64,000 nucleotides of DNA from Mucilaginibacter sp. PAMC 26640 (GTDB lineage: Bacteria > Bacteroidota > Bacteroidia > Sphingobacteriales > Sphingobacteriaceae): positions 5,022,001 through 5,086,000 of the forward strand of contig CP014773.1 in NCBI GenBank assembly GCA_001596135.1, written 5' to 3'. Made by a program: the position numbers and the translations under genes. Shown in pieces: positions 17,620 to 26,249 of the stretch. The notes under the pieces were generated by a model. The model made no database searches, had not been told where the DNA came from, and was given only the letters and a program-made list of their open reading frames with translations. How positions within the stretch are numbered: the stretch's first letter is position 1; each line of letters opens with the position of its first letter.

Positions 17620-18573
17620 ATGAAGATAAAATTACTCGCCTTAGCCGCCTTTCTATTTGTTGGCACTGTTACCATAGCCCAAACCCGCGGAAATGAAATT
17701 GGCTTCCAGGCTGATAATGATTCCTTTTTGGCCCAGGGGTCCGATCGTTATTACACTAATGGCGTATTTGTGTACTATCGCAAAGCGCTTGATGTTAGCA
17801 AAAGCACCACACTAGCCAATAAAGTATTGGGTTTTGAGATAGGACAAAAACTTTTCAACCCGCAGTCGGCAGCTATTCCTTCGGTAGATTTTCTCGACAG
17901 GCCCTTCGCCGGCTACCTTTATGCAGGGACATCTTTAAATTTGCTGTTCAAAAACGAAAGCAACTTAAAGCTTACCGGCAGGATCGGCGTAGTCGGCCCG
18001 GCATCCGGCGGGCAGGGTATCCAGGAATTTATACACAAAACCTTTGGCTTTTACCCTCCGGATGGATGGCAATACCAAGTACGGAACGATGTGGAAGTAA
18101 ACCTATTTGCCGAATACAATACGCTGCTCGCACGGGCATCCTGGATAGATGTTTCTGCGGCTACTTATGCTAACCTGGGTACAGGCTTCATCAGCGCGGG
18201 TGCTGGCCCTCTTTTTCGCTTTGGCAATTTTAACCAGTTATTTCAGTCGGCATCAACGCAAAGCACTGCATCACGCAGCAACAACAGCCTGCTACATCAG
18301 CACGAGTTTTTCTTGTACTATAAGCCGCAGGCTAATGTTATCGGTTATGATGCAACTATCCAGGGCAGCATTTTTAAAAACCATCCGGAGCCGGGCACTT
18401 TAGAGTTTACTAAAGATATCCGCCATTTTATATTCAGTAACGAAGTGGGCGCAAATTACGTAAGCGGGAGATTTGTATATGGCCTGGCAGCAATTTTCAA
18501 CACCAGGGACGTAAAATATATGGCGCATGCCCATCAATGGGGTTCTGCCACGTTGTTGTACCGTTTTAATTAG
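17620..18573 (+). CDS. LpxR-family lipid A 3'-O-deacylase-like outer-membrane protein
   Basis: A 317-residue protein with a signal peptide (ending TIAQ, residue 21). The LpxR hallmark comes early: ADNDSFLAQGSDRYYTNGVF, which contains the conserved Asn-Asp and the DxxYTNG calcium/active-site strand. The QGIQEFIHKTFG region and a C-terminal aromatic strand ending LLYRFN support a 12-stranded barrel. LpxR removes the 3' acyloxyacyl chain of lipid A at the outer surface. Bacteroidota homologues (DUF2219) are mostly untested, so substrate and activity are inferred. Its 3' end overlaps the end of arfB on the other strand by eight bases. Confidence 0.85.
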   Translation: MKIKLLALAAFLFVGTVTIAQTRGNEIGFQADNDSFLAQGSDRYYTNGVFVYYRKALDVSKSTTLANKVLGFEIGQKLFNPQSAAIPSVDFLDRPFAGYLYAGTSLNLLFKNESNLKLTGRIGVVGPASGGQGIQEFIHKTFGFYPPDGWQYQVRNDVEVNLFAEYNTLLARASWIDVSAATYANLGTGFISAGAGPLFRFGNFNQLFQSASTQSTASRSNNSLLHQHEFFLYYKPQANVIGYDATIQGSIFKNHPEPGTLEFTKDIRHFIFSNEVGANYVSGRFVYGLAAIFNTRDVKYMAHAHQWGSATLLYRFN

Positions 18574-18985
18574 TATCGAAATTCTTTTTGCGGCTGGCTT
18601 TTTTATCAGACTGCACTTTTTTGTTACCGAGGCGGGCCAGCTTTGCCGCCCGGCTTACTTTGAGCTTCTTCCTTACTTTAGGGATAATCAGCGCATGCGT
18701 TAATAGAACAATCAGACGCCCAACAGCAATTTCTTTATTCAAATACTGACTGCGCTCTTCATCGCAAATAACCTGCACGTCCCCATCTTTGTTAAAACGG
18801 TTCTGCAACTTTTCGTTCAGCAATAGTTTTTCATCATCGGTGAACAGTACCGAATCATTGATATTAAAAAGCAGTTCTACCTTGCTGGATACTTTGTTTA
18901 CATTTTGCCCGCCTTTACCCCCACTGCGCGAAGTTTTGTAACTAAGCTCTTTCTGGAGGCTGGCCTTATCTAAATTCATAGCCAA
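18566..18985 (-). CDS. arfB: Alternative ribosome-rescue factor / peptidyl-tRNA hydrolase ArfB
   Basis: A 139-residue protein with the class-I release-factor GGQ motif in SRSGGKGGQNVNKVSSKVEL (GGQ 25-27) and the basic C-terminal tail (SDKKASRKKNF) that enters the empty mRNA channel of a stalled ribosome. The short length and absence of codon-recognition domains match ArfB/YaeJ, which releases peptides on non-stop complexes. It is convergent with, and overlaps by eight bases, the LpxR-like gene. Confidence 0.93.
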   Translation of the reverse strand: MAMNLDKASLQKELSYKTSRSGGKGGQNVNKVSSKVELLFNINDSVLFTDDEKLLLNEKLQNRFNKDGDVQVICDEERSQYLNKEIAVGRLIVLLTHALIIPKVRKKLKVSRAAKLARLGNKKVQSDKKASRKKNFDTN

Positions 18986-19239
18986 AAATAGCCATTTACT
19001 TTATGATGCTACAATAAGAAGAAGCAACCAAGGCGAAATGGTTTTTTAAATAGCACTACATTATCAACTCAGCTTAGGGCAGCTTCTTCATGCTCTTTTT
19101 GCCTAGCAAAGAGAGAATCTACTCACCACCGCCCCTTATGTTAACCTTTTTACATTACATGCTTGCCCTAATTATTTCAGGCTGCAACTGTTAGGTGACT
19201 ATTCCATTTTCGGTGTTAAACACGTATATTCGTTCCCCG

Positions 19240-19911
19240 ATGAGCAACAACATTGTAGTGGCCATTGATGGCTATTCTTCCTGCGGCAAAAGCACTATAG
19301 CTAAGGCGCTTGCAAAAAAACTTCACTTTATTTATGTAGACAGCGGTGCCATGTACCGTGCTGTGGCCCTTTATTTTTTAAGGAATAATACGGATCTGCA
19401 AAATGATGCTCAGGTAAAGGCGGCACTGAAAGATATCCATCTCAACTTTCATTCGCGCGATTATCAAACGCATATCACTCTTAACGGTGAAGAAGTATCC
19501 GAAGAGATTCGCCAAATGCCGGTATCAGAGCGGGTAAGTACCGTTGCTGCCATCCGCGAAGTGCGCTTGGAGATGGTGAAGCAGCAGCAGCGCATGGGTA
19601 AATCTAAAAGCATTGTAATGGACGGACGGGATATTGGCACCGTTGTATTCCCCGATGCCCAGGTAAAATTATTCATGACCGCCGACCCGAAGATCCGTGC
19701 AGAAAGGCGCTACAAAGAGCTATTGCCCAAAAACCCCGACATCACTTTAGAAGAGATTTTTGATAACCTGGCACATCGTGATTACCAGGATACAACTCGC
19801 GAAGAAAGTCCGCTGATGCGCGCTGAGGATGCGATCATTTTAGATAATACCGATCTTTCTCAGGACGAACAATTGATGTTCGCGCTAAGCAAGATAGAAC
19901 CGTTCATGTAA
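19240..19911 (+). CDS. cmk: Cytidylate kinase
   Basis: About 223 residues from the ATG at 19240: MSNNIVVAIDGYSSCGKSTI holds the Walker A loop. YVDSGAMYRAVALYFL, VMDGRDIGTVVFPDA and RAERRYKEL follow, all typical of Cmk, which phosphorylates CMP and dCMP using ATP. A longer frame from 19195 adds 15 residues with no family support. A near-consensus -7 box (TATATTCG, 19225-19232) lies seven bases before the ATG. A dCMP deaminase gene is convergent just downstream, another pyrimidine enzyme. Confidence 0.96.
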   Translation: MSNNIVVAIDGYSSCGKSTIAKALAKKLHFIYVDSGAMYRAVALYFLRNNTDLQNDAQVKAALKDIHLNFHSRDYQTHITLNGEEVSEEIRQMPVSERVSTVAAIREVRLEMVKQQQRMGKSKSIVMDGRDIGTVVFPDAQVKLFMTADPKIRAERRYKELLPKNPDITLEEIFDNLAHRDYQDTTREESPLMRAEDAIILDNTDLSQDEQLMFALSKIEPFM

Positions 19912-20002
19912 GCTGGTGTGGAATGTCAACACCCAACTTATGGCTGTCGATCTTAAAAATCTGAAAATTACGATGCAGGCTGTCGTGACCATGCGTATCA
20001 TT

Positions 20003-20452
20003 TCAGACAGCCTTTACTGCACTTACTCCAAATTTATTTAAAAAATCTACGCCCTCATCGCTGGGGAGGCCCTTGTACGCCGCGTACGACTTATCAAAGT
20101 AAACCTGTTTTATTCCTGCCGAAAATATCAGCCTGGCACAAGGCAGGCACGGCGACAACGTAGTGTACAGCGTTGCACCCTCCAAATTAGCCCCATTTTT
20201 TACGGCATAGAGTATAGCGTTTTCTTCGGCATGCAGGGCAAGTGAACAGCTGCCTTTACTATCGCGCGGGCAACCGTGTTCTGGAAACTCCTCATCGCAG
20301 TTATGAGTGCCTGACGGTGGCCCGTTATAGCCTATAGAGATGATCCGGGTATCCTTGGCCAGTACCGCCCCTACCTGGGCTTTTACGCAGTGTGAACGCT
20401 TGGCCAGATCGGTAGCCAGGTTCATAAAAATATGATCGAAAGTGGGTTTCAT
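20003..20452 (-). CDS. Deoxycytidylate (dCMP) deaminase, zinc-dependent
   Basis: A 149-residue cytidine-deaminase-fold protein. The zinc site is HAEENA (His74, catalytic Glu76) with PCLPCA (Cys102, Cys105). The N-terminal block AKRSHCVKAQVGAVLAKD and the inserted loop SGTHNCDEEFPEHGCPR with extra cysteines are those of dCMP deaminases (ComEB-type), which turn dCMP into dUMP for thymidylate synthesis. An 8-bp inverted repeat (AGGCTGTC / GACAGCCT, 19977-20013) spans its 3' end, facing cmk. Confidence 0.92.
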   Translation of the reverse strand: MKPTFDHIFMNLATDLAKRSHCVKAQVGAVLAKDTRIISIGYNGPPSGTHNCDEEFPEHGCPRDSKGSCSLALHAEENAILYAVKNGANLEGATLYTTLSPCLPCARLIFSAGIKQVYFDKSYAAYKGLPSDEGVDFLNKFGVSAVKAV

Positions 20453-20494
20453 TTGAGTTGAGCAGAAGGTGGAGAATAATAACGGGGCAAATTA

Positions 20495-20532
20495 ACGAAA
20501 AGAGGTTAGCCGGACAAATCCGGCTAACCTCT
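20495..20532 (-). terminator. Strong terminator after the sugar transporter gene
   Basis: AGAGGTTAGCCGGA and TCCGGCTAACCTCT pair perfectly over 14 bp around a CAAA loop (20501-20532). On the minus strand TTTTCG follows. Confidence 0.88.
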
Positions 20533-20559
20533 GAGATCTTTCTACTTAATCTATAAATA

Positions 20560-22170
20560 TTAGTGGCCGCCTGATGCTTCCATGTTATCTACATCGATAC
20601 CCTGGCTTTTTAATATAGAACCGGCTTTCCAGGCAAAGAAGGCAAGGTAAGCAAAGCCCAAAACAGGAATGATGTAAGATGCATGGATGCCTGACGTATC
20701 AGCCAAAATACCCTGCACCGGTGGAATGATTGAACCACCTAGGATCATCATAATTAAAAATGCCGAGCCCTGGCTGGTATATTTACCTAAACCGGTTACC
20801 GATAAAGAGAAAATAGAAGGCCACATGATAGAGCAGCACAAACCACCGCTGATAAAGGCAAAAATGGCTACCATACCGGTTGTCATTAATCCAACGATCA
20901 TAAATATAGCGCCCAAAATTCCAAATAATGCCAGCGTACGAACTGGTTTTTGTTTACCGATAATAAATCCGATGATCAGGATGGCTACACACAAGGCGTA
21001 AGGCAGGAATACACCAACTTTGGCACCACTTAATTTATTAACCAATAAAACCACACCGAAAGCCACAAAAGGAACGGTTAAGGTAAGTATCAGCTTTACA
21101 GTTTTTGACAAATTGAAGGCTGCGATGCCACCGGTCCAGCGGCCAATCATTAAGCTACCCCAGTACAGTGCAATAAACGGAGAAACCTGATCTGCCTTGT
21201 ACCCGCCAAATGCAGGCGTTTCTAACAAAGCACCCATATTACTCTGGATGGTTACTTCGGTACCTACATAAGTAAAAATAGCAAGCATGCCCAAAATCAA
21301 TTGCGGATACTGCATGGCTCCCCACCCCTCTTTACTCTTAGCGGAGGCTGAGATAGTCCCCAAAAGCGTAAGCAGTATAATTGCAAGTGAAGCATAAACA
21401 AAGTATGATGTTGCTAAACCCGTTGCAGTTGCAAGCGGCGTGGCCGCCAAAATAAGCAGGAAAGCAAAAAAAATAATACTTAATGGCAGGTTGGCTTTAT
21501 TACTTGGTTCAATCTTCTCGTCGCTGGTTACCCGTGGTAAATTTGATTTCCAGAAGAAACCTGCAACCAGCAGGAAAAGTACCGCAAGGGTATAGTAAAG
21601 GTTGTTAACCGAAGATATTTTTACATCTTCTGGACGTATTTTTGCTGCGGCAGATCCAAAAAGCACAATGCTCACAATTACCGGCCCCCAGATACTACCG
21701 AAGTTGTTTACACCGCCGGTAAAGTTTAAGCGGTTGGCACCTGTTTCCGGTGATCCTAATGAAACCACAAAAGGATTGGCTGCTGTTTGCTGTAAGGAAA
21801 AGCCCAGAGCGATAATGAAAAAGGTAACCAATATAAAACCGAATGAACCGGAATTAATAGCAGGTACCATTATTAATGCGCCAACCGCAGAAATAAGTAA
21901 ACCTATGATGATACCGTTTTTGTAACCTATTTTATTAAGAATATCAACTTTGGAAGCCGCTGAAGCAAAGTACAGAATAAGCGAGCCTATAAAATATCCT
22001 CCATAAAAAGTAAAATCGATTAATTGGGATTCGAATTGGGATAAGTTAAAATGTGCTTTACAAAAAGGTATAAAGATCCCGTTAGATGCAGCTAAAAAGC
22101 CCCAAAAGAAGAAAACTGTTGCCAGCGTGTATAATGCCGAGCCAAAGCTTTTGGTTTTGTTTTGTTCCAT
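20560..22170 (-). CDS. Sugar MFS transporter (FucP/GluP-like, FHS family)
   Basis: A 536-residue membrane protein with about 12-14 hydrophobic segments. The family-typical first helix TVFFFWGFLAASNGIFIPF is followed by NLSQFESQLIDFTFYGGYFIG and the conserved GFSLQQTAANPFVVSLG and ANRLNFTGGVNNFG motifs. FHS-family members import fucose, glucose, galactose or related sugars with protons; the exact sugar is not evident. A central soluble loop (KIEPSNKAN) separates the halves. The gene is monocistronic, bounded by a strong terminator; no sugar-catabolic genes adjoin it. Confidence 0.9.
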   Translation of the reverse strand: MEQNKTKSFGSALYTLATVFFFWGFLAASNGIFIPFCKAHFNLSQFESQLIDFTFYGGYFIGSLILYFASAASKVDILNKIGYKNGIIIGLLISAVGALIMVPAINSGSFGFILVTFFIIALGFSLQQTAANPFVVSLGSPETGANRLNFTGGVNNFGSIWGPVIVSIVLFGSAAAKIRPEDVKISSVNNLYYTLAVLFLLVAGFFWKSNLPRVTSDEKIEPSNKANLPLSIIFFAFLLILAATPLATATGLATSYFVYASLAIILLTLLGTISASAKSKEGWGAMQYPQLILGMLAIFTYVGTEVTIQSNMGALLETPAFGGYKADQVSPFIALYWGSLMIGRWTGGIAAFNLSKTVKLILTLTVPFVAFGVVLLVNKLSGAKVGVFLPYALCVAILIIGFIIGKQKPVRTLALFGILGAIFMIVGLMTTGMVAIFAFISGGLCCSIMWPSIFSLSVTGLGKYTSQGSAFLIMMILGGSIIPPVQGILADTSGIHASYIIPVLGFAYLAFFAWKAGSILKSQGIDVDNMEASGGH

Positions 22171-22356
22171 TATTAAAATTAGGTTATTGCTTATGGTGTA
22201 TTTGAAGCAATAAACTTAAAGCATTTTTTATAATTAGCCCGTAAATTTTTCAAATTATAAATCACAATTTAAGTTTTTGGTGTTTAACAGATAAATGTCG
22301 CATATTAGTGCCCTGACTTTTTGCCTGGATGAAATCAGGATTATAAGCCTTAATTA

Positions 22357-23010
22357 ATGATAGAAGCCATTATTTCGGGAATTGGGTTTGGCTTAGTGCT
22401 AACGTTTATAACCGGCCCTGTTTTTTTCGCGTTAATTAAAACCAGTATCGAAAAGGGCTTTCATGCAGGCGTGGCGCTTGCCCTTGGCGTTGTATGCAGC
22501 GACGTGGTATTTGTCGGAGCAATTCTGTTTGGTTCGCAACTATTTAGCGTTAGTGCACATACCAAAACCATCATAGGTGTATTTGGAAGCATCATCCTTT
22601 TTACCATTGGAATTTACTATCTCTTTAAGAAGAGCGATGTTAACTATAAGAACAAAGTGCCTACTACCGTAGACCGTGCCGGTTACTTTTTCAAAGGATT
22701 TTTGATGTGCATTTTCAATCCTACCATCCTTTTCCACTGGACGGTAGTCATCGGTGCCGCAAGTACGGTTTACCACGAAGGCGTACACAATCGCAGCCTA
22801 AAAATAGCCATTATGTTCCTTGCTATACTTGTTGTACAGTTTGGTTTGGATACTACCAAGGCCTTTTATGCCGATAAACTGCGCGATAAGATCTCTGTAA
22901 AATTGGTACACCGCTTAAACCAGGTGGCTGGTATAGCCCTGATAATAGCGTCGCTGGTTTTAATAGACCGGTTGGTTACGCATTATATTTTCTCGGCACC
23001 GGCGGCGTAA
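22357..23010 (+). CDS. LysE/RhtB-family amino-acid exporter
   Basis: A 217-residue membrane protein with six predicted helices. The N terminus GFGLVLTFITGPVFFALIKT contains the conserved Gly-Pro of the LysE family, and MCIFNPTILFHW carries the conserved Asn-Pro. LysE-type carriers export basic or other amino acids or small metabolites. It is divergent from the sugar transporter with a 186-base gap and convergent with purF. Confidence 0.86.
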   Translation: MIEAIISGIGFGLVLTFITGPVFFALIKTSIEKGFHAGVALALGVVCSDVVFVGAILFGSQLFSVSAHTKTIIGVFGSIILFTIGIYYLFKKSDVNYKNKVPTTVDRAGYFFKGFLMCIFNPTILFHWTVVIGAASTVYHEGVHNRSLKIAIMFLAILVVQFGLDTTKAFYADKLRDKISVKLVHRLNQVAGIALIIASLVLIDRLVTHYIFSAPAA

Positions 23011-23053
23011 AAATGCCATGCATTCTAAACGATAGCTTTTACATTTCTTCAAC

Positions 23054-23088
23054 AAAAAAAGGCGAAAGATCTAAAACCTTCCGCCTTT
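23054..23088 (-). terminator. Terminator between the LysE gene and purF
   Basis: GGCGAAAG and CTTCCGCC (23061-23085) form an 8-bp stem with one mismatch. The minus strand continues with seven T, so it mainly serves purF; it may work weakly for the plus-strand gene. Confidence 0.72.
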
Positions 23089-23110
23089 ACTTATCAGCTT
23101 TTGTTCTTAT

Positions 23111-25018
23111 TTACATGTAAGCTCTCTGGTTCTTACCTTCCATCCAGTTAACAAAGGCACGATTTACTACTTTGTTACCACCCGGGGTTGGGTAATCACC
23201 GCTAAAGTACCAATCGCCGGTATGATCCGGGCAGGCAATATGCAGGTTATCTAATGTTTGATACAACACCTGCACTTCGCATTTTACGCCTTTAGGCGTA
23301 ATGATCTGTGCAATACGATCAGAGATCTCCTGATCGGTAAACTGCTCGTAAATCGCTTTAACGTAGTTTTCAACGTCCTCTTTAGGCAATTTTAAACCGT
23401 CTTTACATTTCTGATAAACGCCTAATATCACATCATCTTTGCCGGCATCTTTTAACAAGCTAATCGCCGCTTCAAACGCAACAAACTCGCCCATGCGCGA
23501 CATATCAATACCGTAACAATCCGGGTAACGGATCTGCGGTGCGGAAGAAACGACCACAACTTTCTTAGGGCCCAAACGATCCAGGATCTTCAGGATACTT
23601 TGTTTTAACGTAGTACCACGTACAATAGAATCATCCAGAACAACCAAAGTATCCTGGTCATTCTTGATCAGGCCGTAAGTGGTATCATATACGTGTGCCA
23701 CCATTTCGCTCCGGTCTGCATCCTGGGTAATGAACGTACGCAGCTTAACATCCTTAATCGCTATCTTCTCCACGCGCGGTGCCATGCTCAGCACTTCGGT
23801 CAGTTCTTCTTCACTGATCTTGTCATCGCGGTTAAGCAGCCGTTCGCGCTGGTATTGCTTAATGTATTTATGGATCCCTTCAACCATGCCATAAAAGGCA
23901 ACTTCGGCTGTGTTCGGGATATAGGAGAACACGGTATTTTTAACGTCATTCTCTACAGCTCCCAAAATCTGCGGGCAAAGCAAACGGCCAAGCTGTTTAC
24001 GCTCCCGGTAGATGGATGCATCGCTGCCGCGGGAAAAATAGATCCGCTCAAAAGAACATGCTTTTTTCTCTTTCGGTTCGCTAAACATCTCCTCGGTGAT
24101 CTTACCGTTCTTTTTAACGATAAGTGCATGGCCGGGTCTTATTTCTCTTACCTCCCCTATCGGGATATTAAAAGCGGTTTGGATAGCAGGGCGCTCTGAA
24201 GCAGCCACTACAATCTCGTCATTATAGTAATAATATGCCGGGCGGATGCCTACCGGGTCGCGCATTACAAATGCATCGCCGTGGCCCAAAATACCTGCTA
24301 TGGTATAACCACCATCCCAGTTCTTTGCGCTTTTACGCAAAATCTTGGCTACATCCATATCATTGGCTATCAGCTTGCTGATCTCGCGGTTATCATCCAG
24401 GCCTTCGCGTTTGTACTGGTCAAACAGGCCCTGATTCTCGGTATCAATAAAGTGGCCCATTTTTTCCAGAACGGTGATGGTATCCGCCTGTTCTTTCGGG
24501 TGCTGACCCAAATCGTAGAGTTGCTGCAGCAGTTCATCAACATTTGTCATGTTGAAGTTACCTGCAATCACCAGGTTACGGGTCATCCAGTTGTTTTGCC
24601 GCAGAAAAGGGTGACAGCTTTCTATACTGTTTTTGCCGTGGGTACCATAACGCAAATGGCCCAAGAGAACTTCGCCGGTAAAGCTTACATGTTCTTTGAG
24701 CCATTCGGCATCCTGCATTTTTTCAGGCATCTCCTTTTCTATATCCGCAAATTTTTTTTGGATATATTCGAAGATATCCGCCACCGCATTGGAGGCCATA
24801 CTTCGGTGCCGGCTTATGTACCGCTTGCCGGGTTCAATATCCAGTTTAATGGTAGCAACGCCCGCGCCATCCTGGCCCCGGTTATGCTGTTTTTCCATTA
24901 AAAGGTATAATTTGTTAATCCCGTACAGCGCTGTGCCGTATTTTTTTTGGTAAAAGGATAATGGCTTTAAAAGACGGATAAAAGCCACACCGCACTCATG
25001 CTTTATCGAATCGCTCAT
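23111..25018 (-). CDS. purF: Amidophosphoribosyltransferase, long Bacteroidota form
   Basis: The N terminus MSDSIKHECGVAF places the class-II glutaminase nucleophile at Cys9 after a short propeptide. Further on are EKQHNRGQDGAGVAT and GHLRYGTHG (glutamine site), EMFSEPKEKKACSFERIYFSRGS, and the PRPP loop LVVLDDSIVRGTT. It makes phosphoribosylamine, the first step of purine synthesis. At 635 residues it is about 150 longer than E. coli PurF, with insertions around residues 45-95 and 340-420 and a longer C terminus. From memory this long form is typical of Bacteroidota and often a second copy, so it may be a paralogue rather than the only PurF. A -7 box on the minus strand (TAAATTTG, 25036-25043) precedes it. 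Confidence 0.88.
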   Translation of the reverse strand: MSDSIKHECGVAFIRLLKPLSFYQKKYGTALYGINKLYLLMEKQHNRGQDGAGVATIKLDIEPGKRYISRHRSMASNAVADIFEYIQKKFADIEKEMPEKMQDAEWLKEHVSFTGEVLLGHLRYGTHGKNSIESCHPFLRQNNWMTRNLVIAGNFNMTNVDELLQQLYDLGQHPKEQADTITVLEKMGHFIDTENQGLFDQYKREGLDDNREISKLIANDMDVAKILRKSAKNWDGGYTIAGILGHGDAFVMRDPVGIRPAYYYYNDEIVVAASERPAIQTAFNIPIGEVREIRPGHALIVKKNGKITEEMFSEPKEKKACSFERIYFSRGSDASIYRERKQLGRLLCPQILGAVENDVKNTVFSYIPNTAEVAFYGMVEGIHKYIKQYQRERLLNRDDKISEEELTEVLSMAPRVEKIAIKDVKLRTFITQDADRSEMVAHVYDTTYGLIKNDQDTLVVLDDSIVRGTTLKQSILKILDRLGPKKVVVVSSAPQIRYPDCYGIDMSRMGEFVAFEAAISLLKDAGKDDVILGVYQKCKDGLKLPKEDVENYVKAIYEQFTDQEISDRIAQIITPKGVKCEVQVLYQTLDNLHIACPDHTGDWYFSGDYPTPGGNKVVNRAFVNWMEGKNQRAYM

Positions 25019-25198
25019 GGTTGGTAATCAGGCCGCAAATTTAGGACTTTATCTTATATAGTGTTTAAACATATTGTCATTATTTAACCATCATTTTATG
25101 ATTAATTAATTTAACTCATTCGCTAAATATTTTATCTGCAAGGGTGGCTTCTTACTTCGTGAATTTGGTTATCAAAAAACTTTCCCGGCCACAATTGT

Positions 25199-25206
25199 TA
25201 ACTTTG
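25199..25206 (+). promoter_or_regulatory. Candidate -7 box of the sugar isomerase-like gene
   Basis: TAACTTTG fits TAnnTTTG, 18 bases before the ATG at 25225; no clear -33 element. Confidence 0.45.
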
Positions 25207-25224
25207 AGATACAAATAACCCTTT

Positions 25225-26076
25225 ATGAAAAAAATATTGCTGCTCACCGCCATGCTGGCCGGTATAATCATCAATCAGTCTTTCGCGCAAAAAAAGGCTA
25301 AAACAGGATTCAATAAAGCTATTGGTATCCAGGCTTATACTTACCGCGCGAGCTTTGCCAAAAATACAGAAGCCGTACTCGATTCCATAAAAGCTTTGGG
25401 GATCAATGAAATAGAAGGCCCCGGACCAAAAGGACTGGACATTTTCAAGTTCAGAAAAATGCTCACCGACAGGCACCTCAGCATGCCCTCAATCGGCGTT
25501 GATTACGACAGCCTGGTTAAAGCCCCTATGGAAGTTGTCCGTATGGCGGGTATACTGCGTGCGGATTATGCAATGGTGGCCTGGTTACCGCACGGCAAAA
25601 TCTTCACTATTGAAGATGCTAAGAAAGCCGTAGCTGATCTGAACAAAGCCGGCCGCACTTTAAAGGCTAACGCGGTAGACCTTTGTTACCACATCCACGG
25701 ATACGAATTTGTGCCTTATGAAGATGGTACCTTGTTTGATTATATCGTAAAAAACACCAACCCGCACTATGTAAATTTCGAAATGGATATGCTTTGGGCC
25801 TTTCACGGCGGCCAGGACCCCGCGAAACTACTGCTCAAATACCCAAAACGCTGGAAACTAATGCACCTGAAAGATATCCGCAAAGGCGTAGCTAACGACC
25901 TGACGGGCGGTACCGACATTAAAAACGACGTAGCCTTGGGTACGGGGCAGATCAACATACCGGAGGTATTAAAAGCAGCGCAAATGGTGAATATACGCCA
26001 TTACTTTATCGAAGACGAAAGCCCTAACCACGCAGCACAGATCCCGGTAACGATTAAATATTTGAAAGAGCTGTAG
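25225..26076 (+). CDS. Exported sugar phosphate isomerase/epimerase-like TIM-barrel protein
   Basis: A 283-residue protein with a signal peptide (ending SFAQ, about residue 21), followed by a xylose-isomerase-like TIM barrel. GIQAYTYRASF is the first strand; LCYHIHGYEFVP, NFEMDMLWAFHGG and WKLMHLKDIRKG carry the usual His, Glu, Asp and His/Lys metal or substrate residues. Exported members of this family are common in Bacteroidota and are thought to act on sugars or inositols in the periplasm, often with Gfo/Idh/MocA oxidoreductases and DUF1080 proteins (both present at 48-50 kb). The reaction is not known. Confidence 0.84.
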   Translation: MKKILLLTAMLAGIIINQSFAQKKAKTGFNKAIGIQAYTYRASFAKNTEAVLDSIKALGINEIEGPGPKGLDIFKFRKMLTDRHLSMPSIGVDYDSLVKAPMEVVRMAGILRADYAMVAWLPHGKIFTIEDAKKAVADLNKAGRTLKANAVDLCYHIHGYEFVPYEDGTLFDYIVKNTNPHYVNFEMDMLWAFHGGQDPAKLLLKYPKRWKLMHLKDIRKGVANDLTGGTDIKNDVALGTGQINIPEVLKAAQMVNIRHYFIEDESPNHAAQIPVTIKYLKEL

Positions 26077-26088
26077 ACATGTTTTCTC

Positions 26089-26183
26089 TTGGCATTCGAA
26101 CGAATTTAGAAATCTTACACAACAAGCCCATGTGCATAGTTCGCTTATCGGCCATGTAAGATTTATCCTCTTTCGAAATGACA
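26089..26183. repeat. Interspersed inverted repeat (AAATCTTACA / TGTAAGATTT type)
   Basis: AAATCTTACA (26110-26119) and TGTAAGATTT (26155-26164) are perfect 10-bp arms. The flanks extend the pairing imperfectly, with TTGGCATTCGAA on the left and TTCGAAATGACA on the right. From memory this matches a repeat found between genes in many Bacteroidota (TGTCATTTCGA...AGAAATCTTACA). It lies between the sugar isomerase-like gene and the convergent amidohydrolase. Confidence 0.6.
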
Positions 26184-26249
26184 AGTGAATAAGTATTCAG
26201 ATACAAGGCTCCGAATCCTGCTTAATCTTTTAATCCTTAAATCGTAACC

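Noticed and set aside
19977..20013. 8-bp inverted repeat AGGCTGTC / GACAGCCT between cmk and the dCMP deaminase gene as a terminator
   Set aside because: The loop is 21 bases and no T tract follows on either strand; kept only as a note in the deaminase entry.
24281..24901. Open frame of 206 codons on the plus strand inside purF
   Set aside because: It lies wholly antisense to purF, has no family signature, and its composition mirrors the purF codons; a shadow frame.
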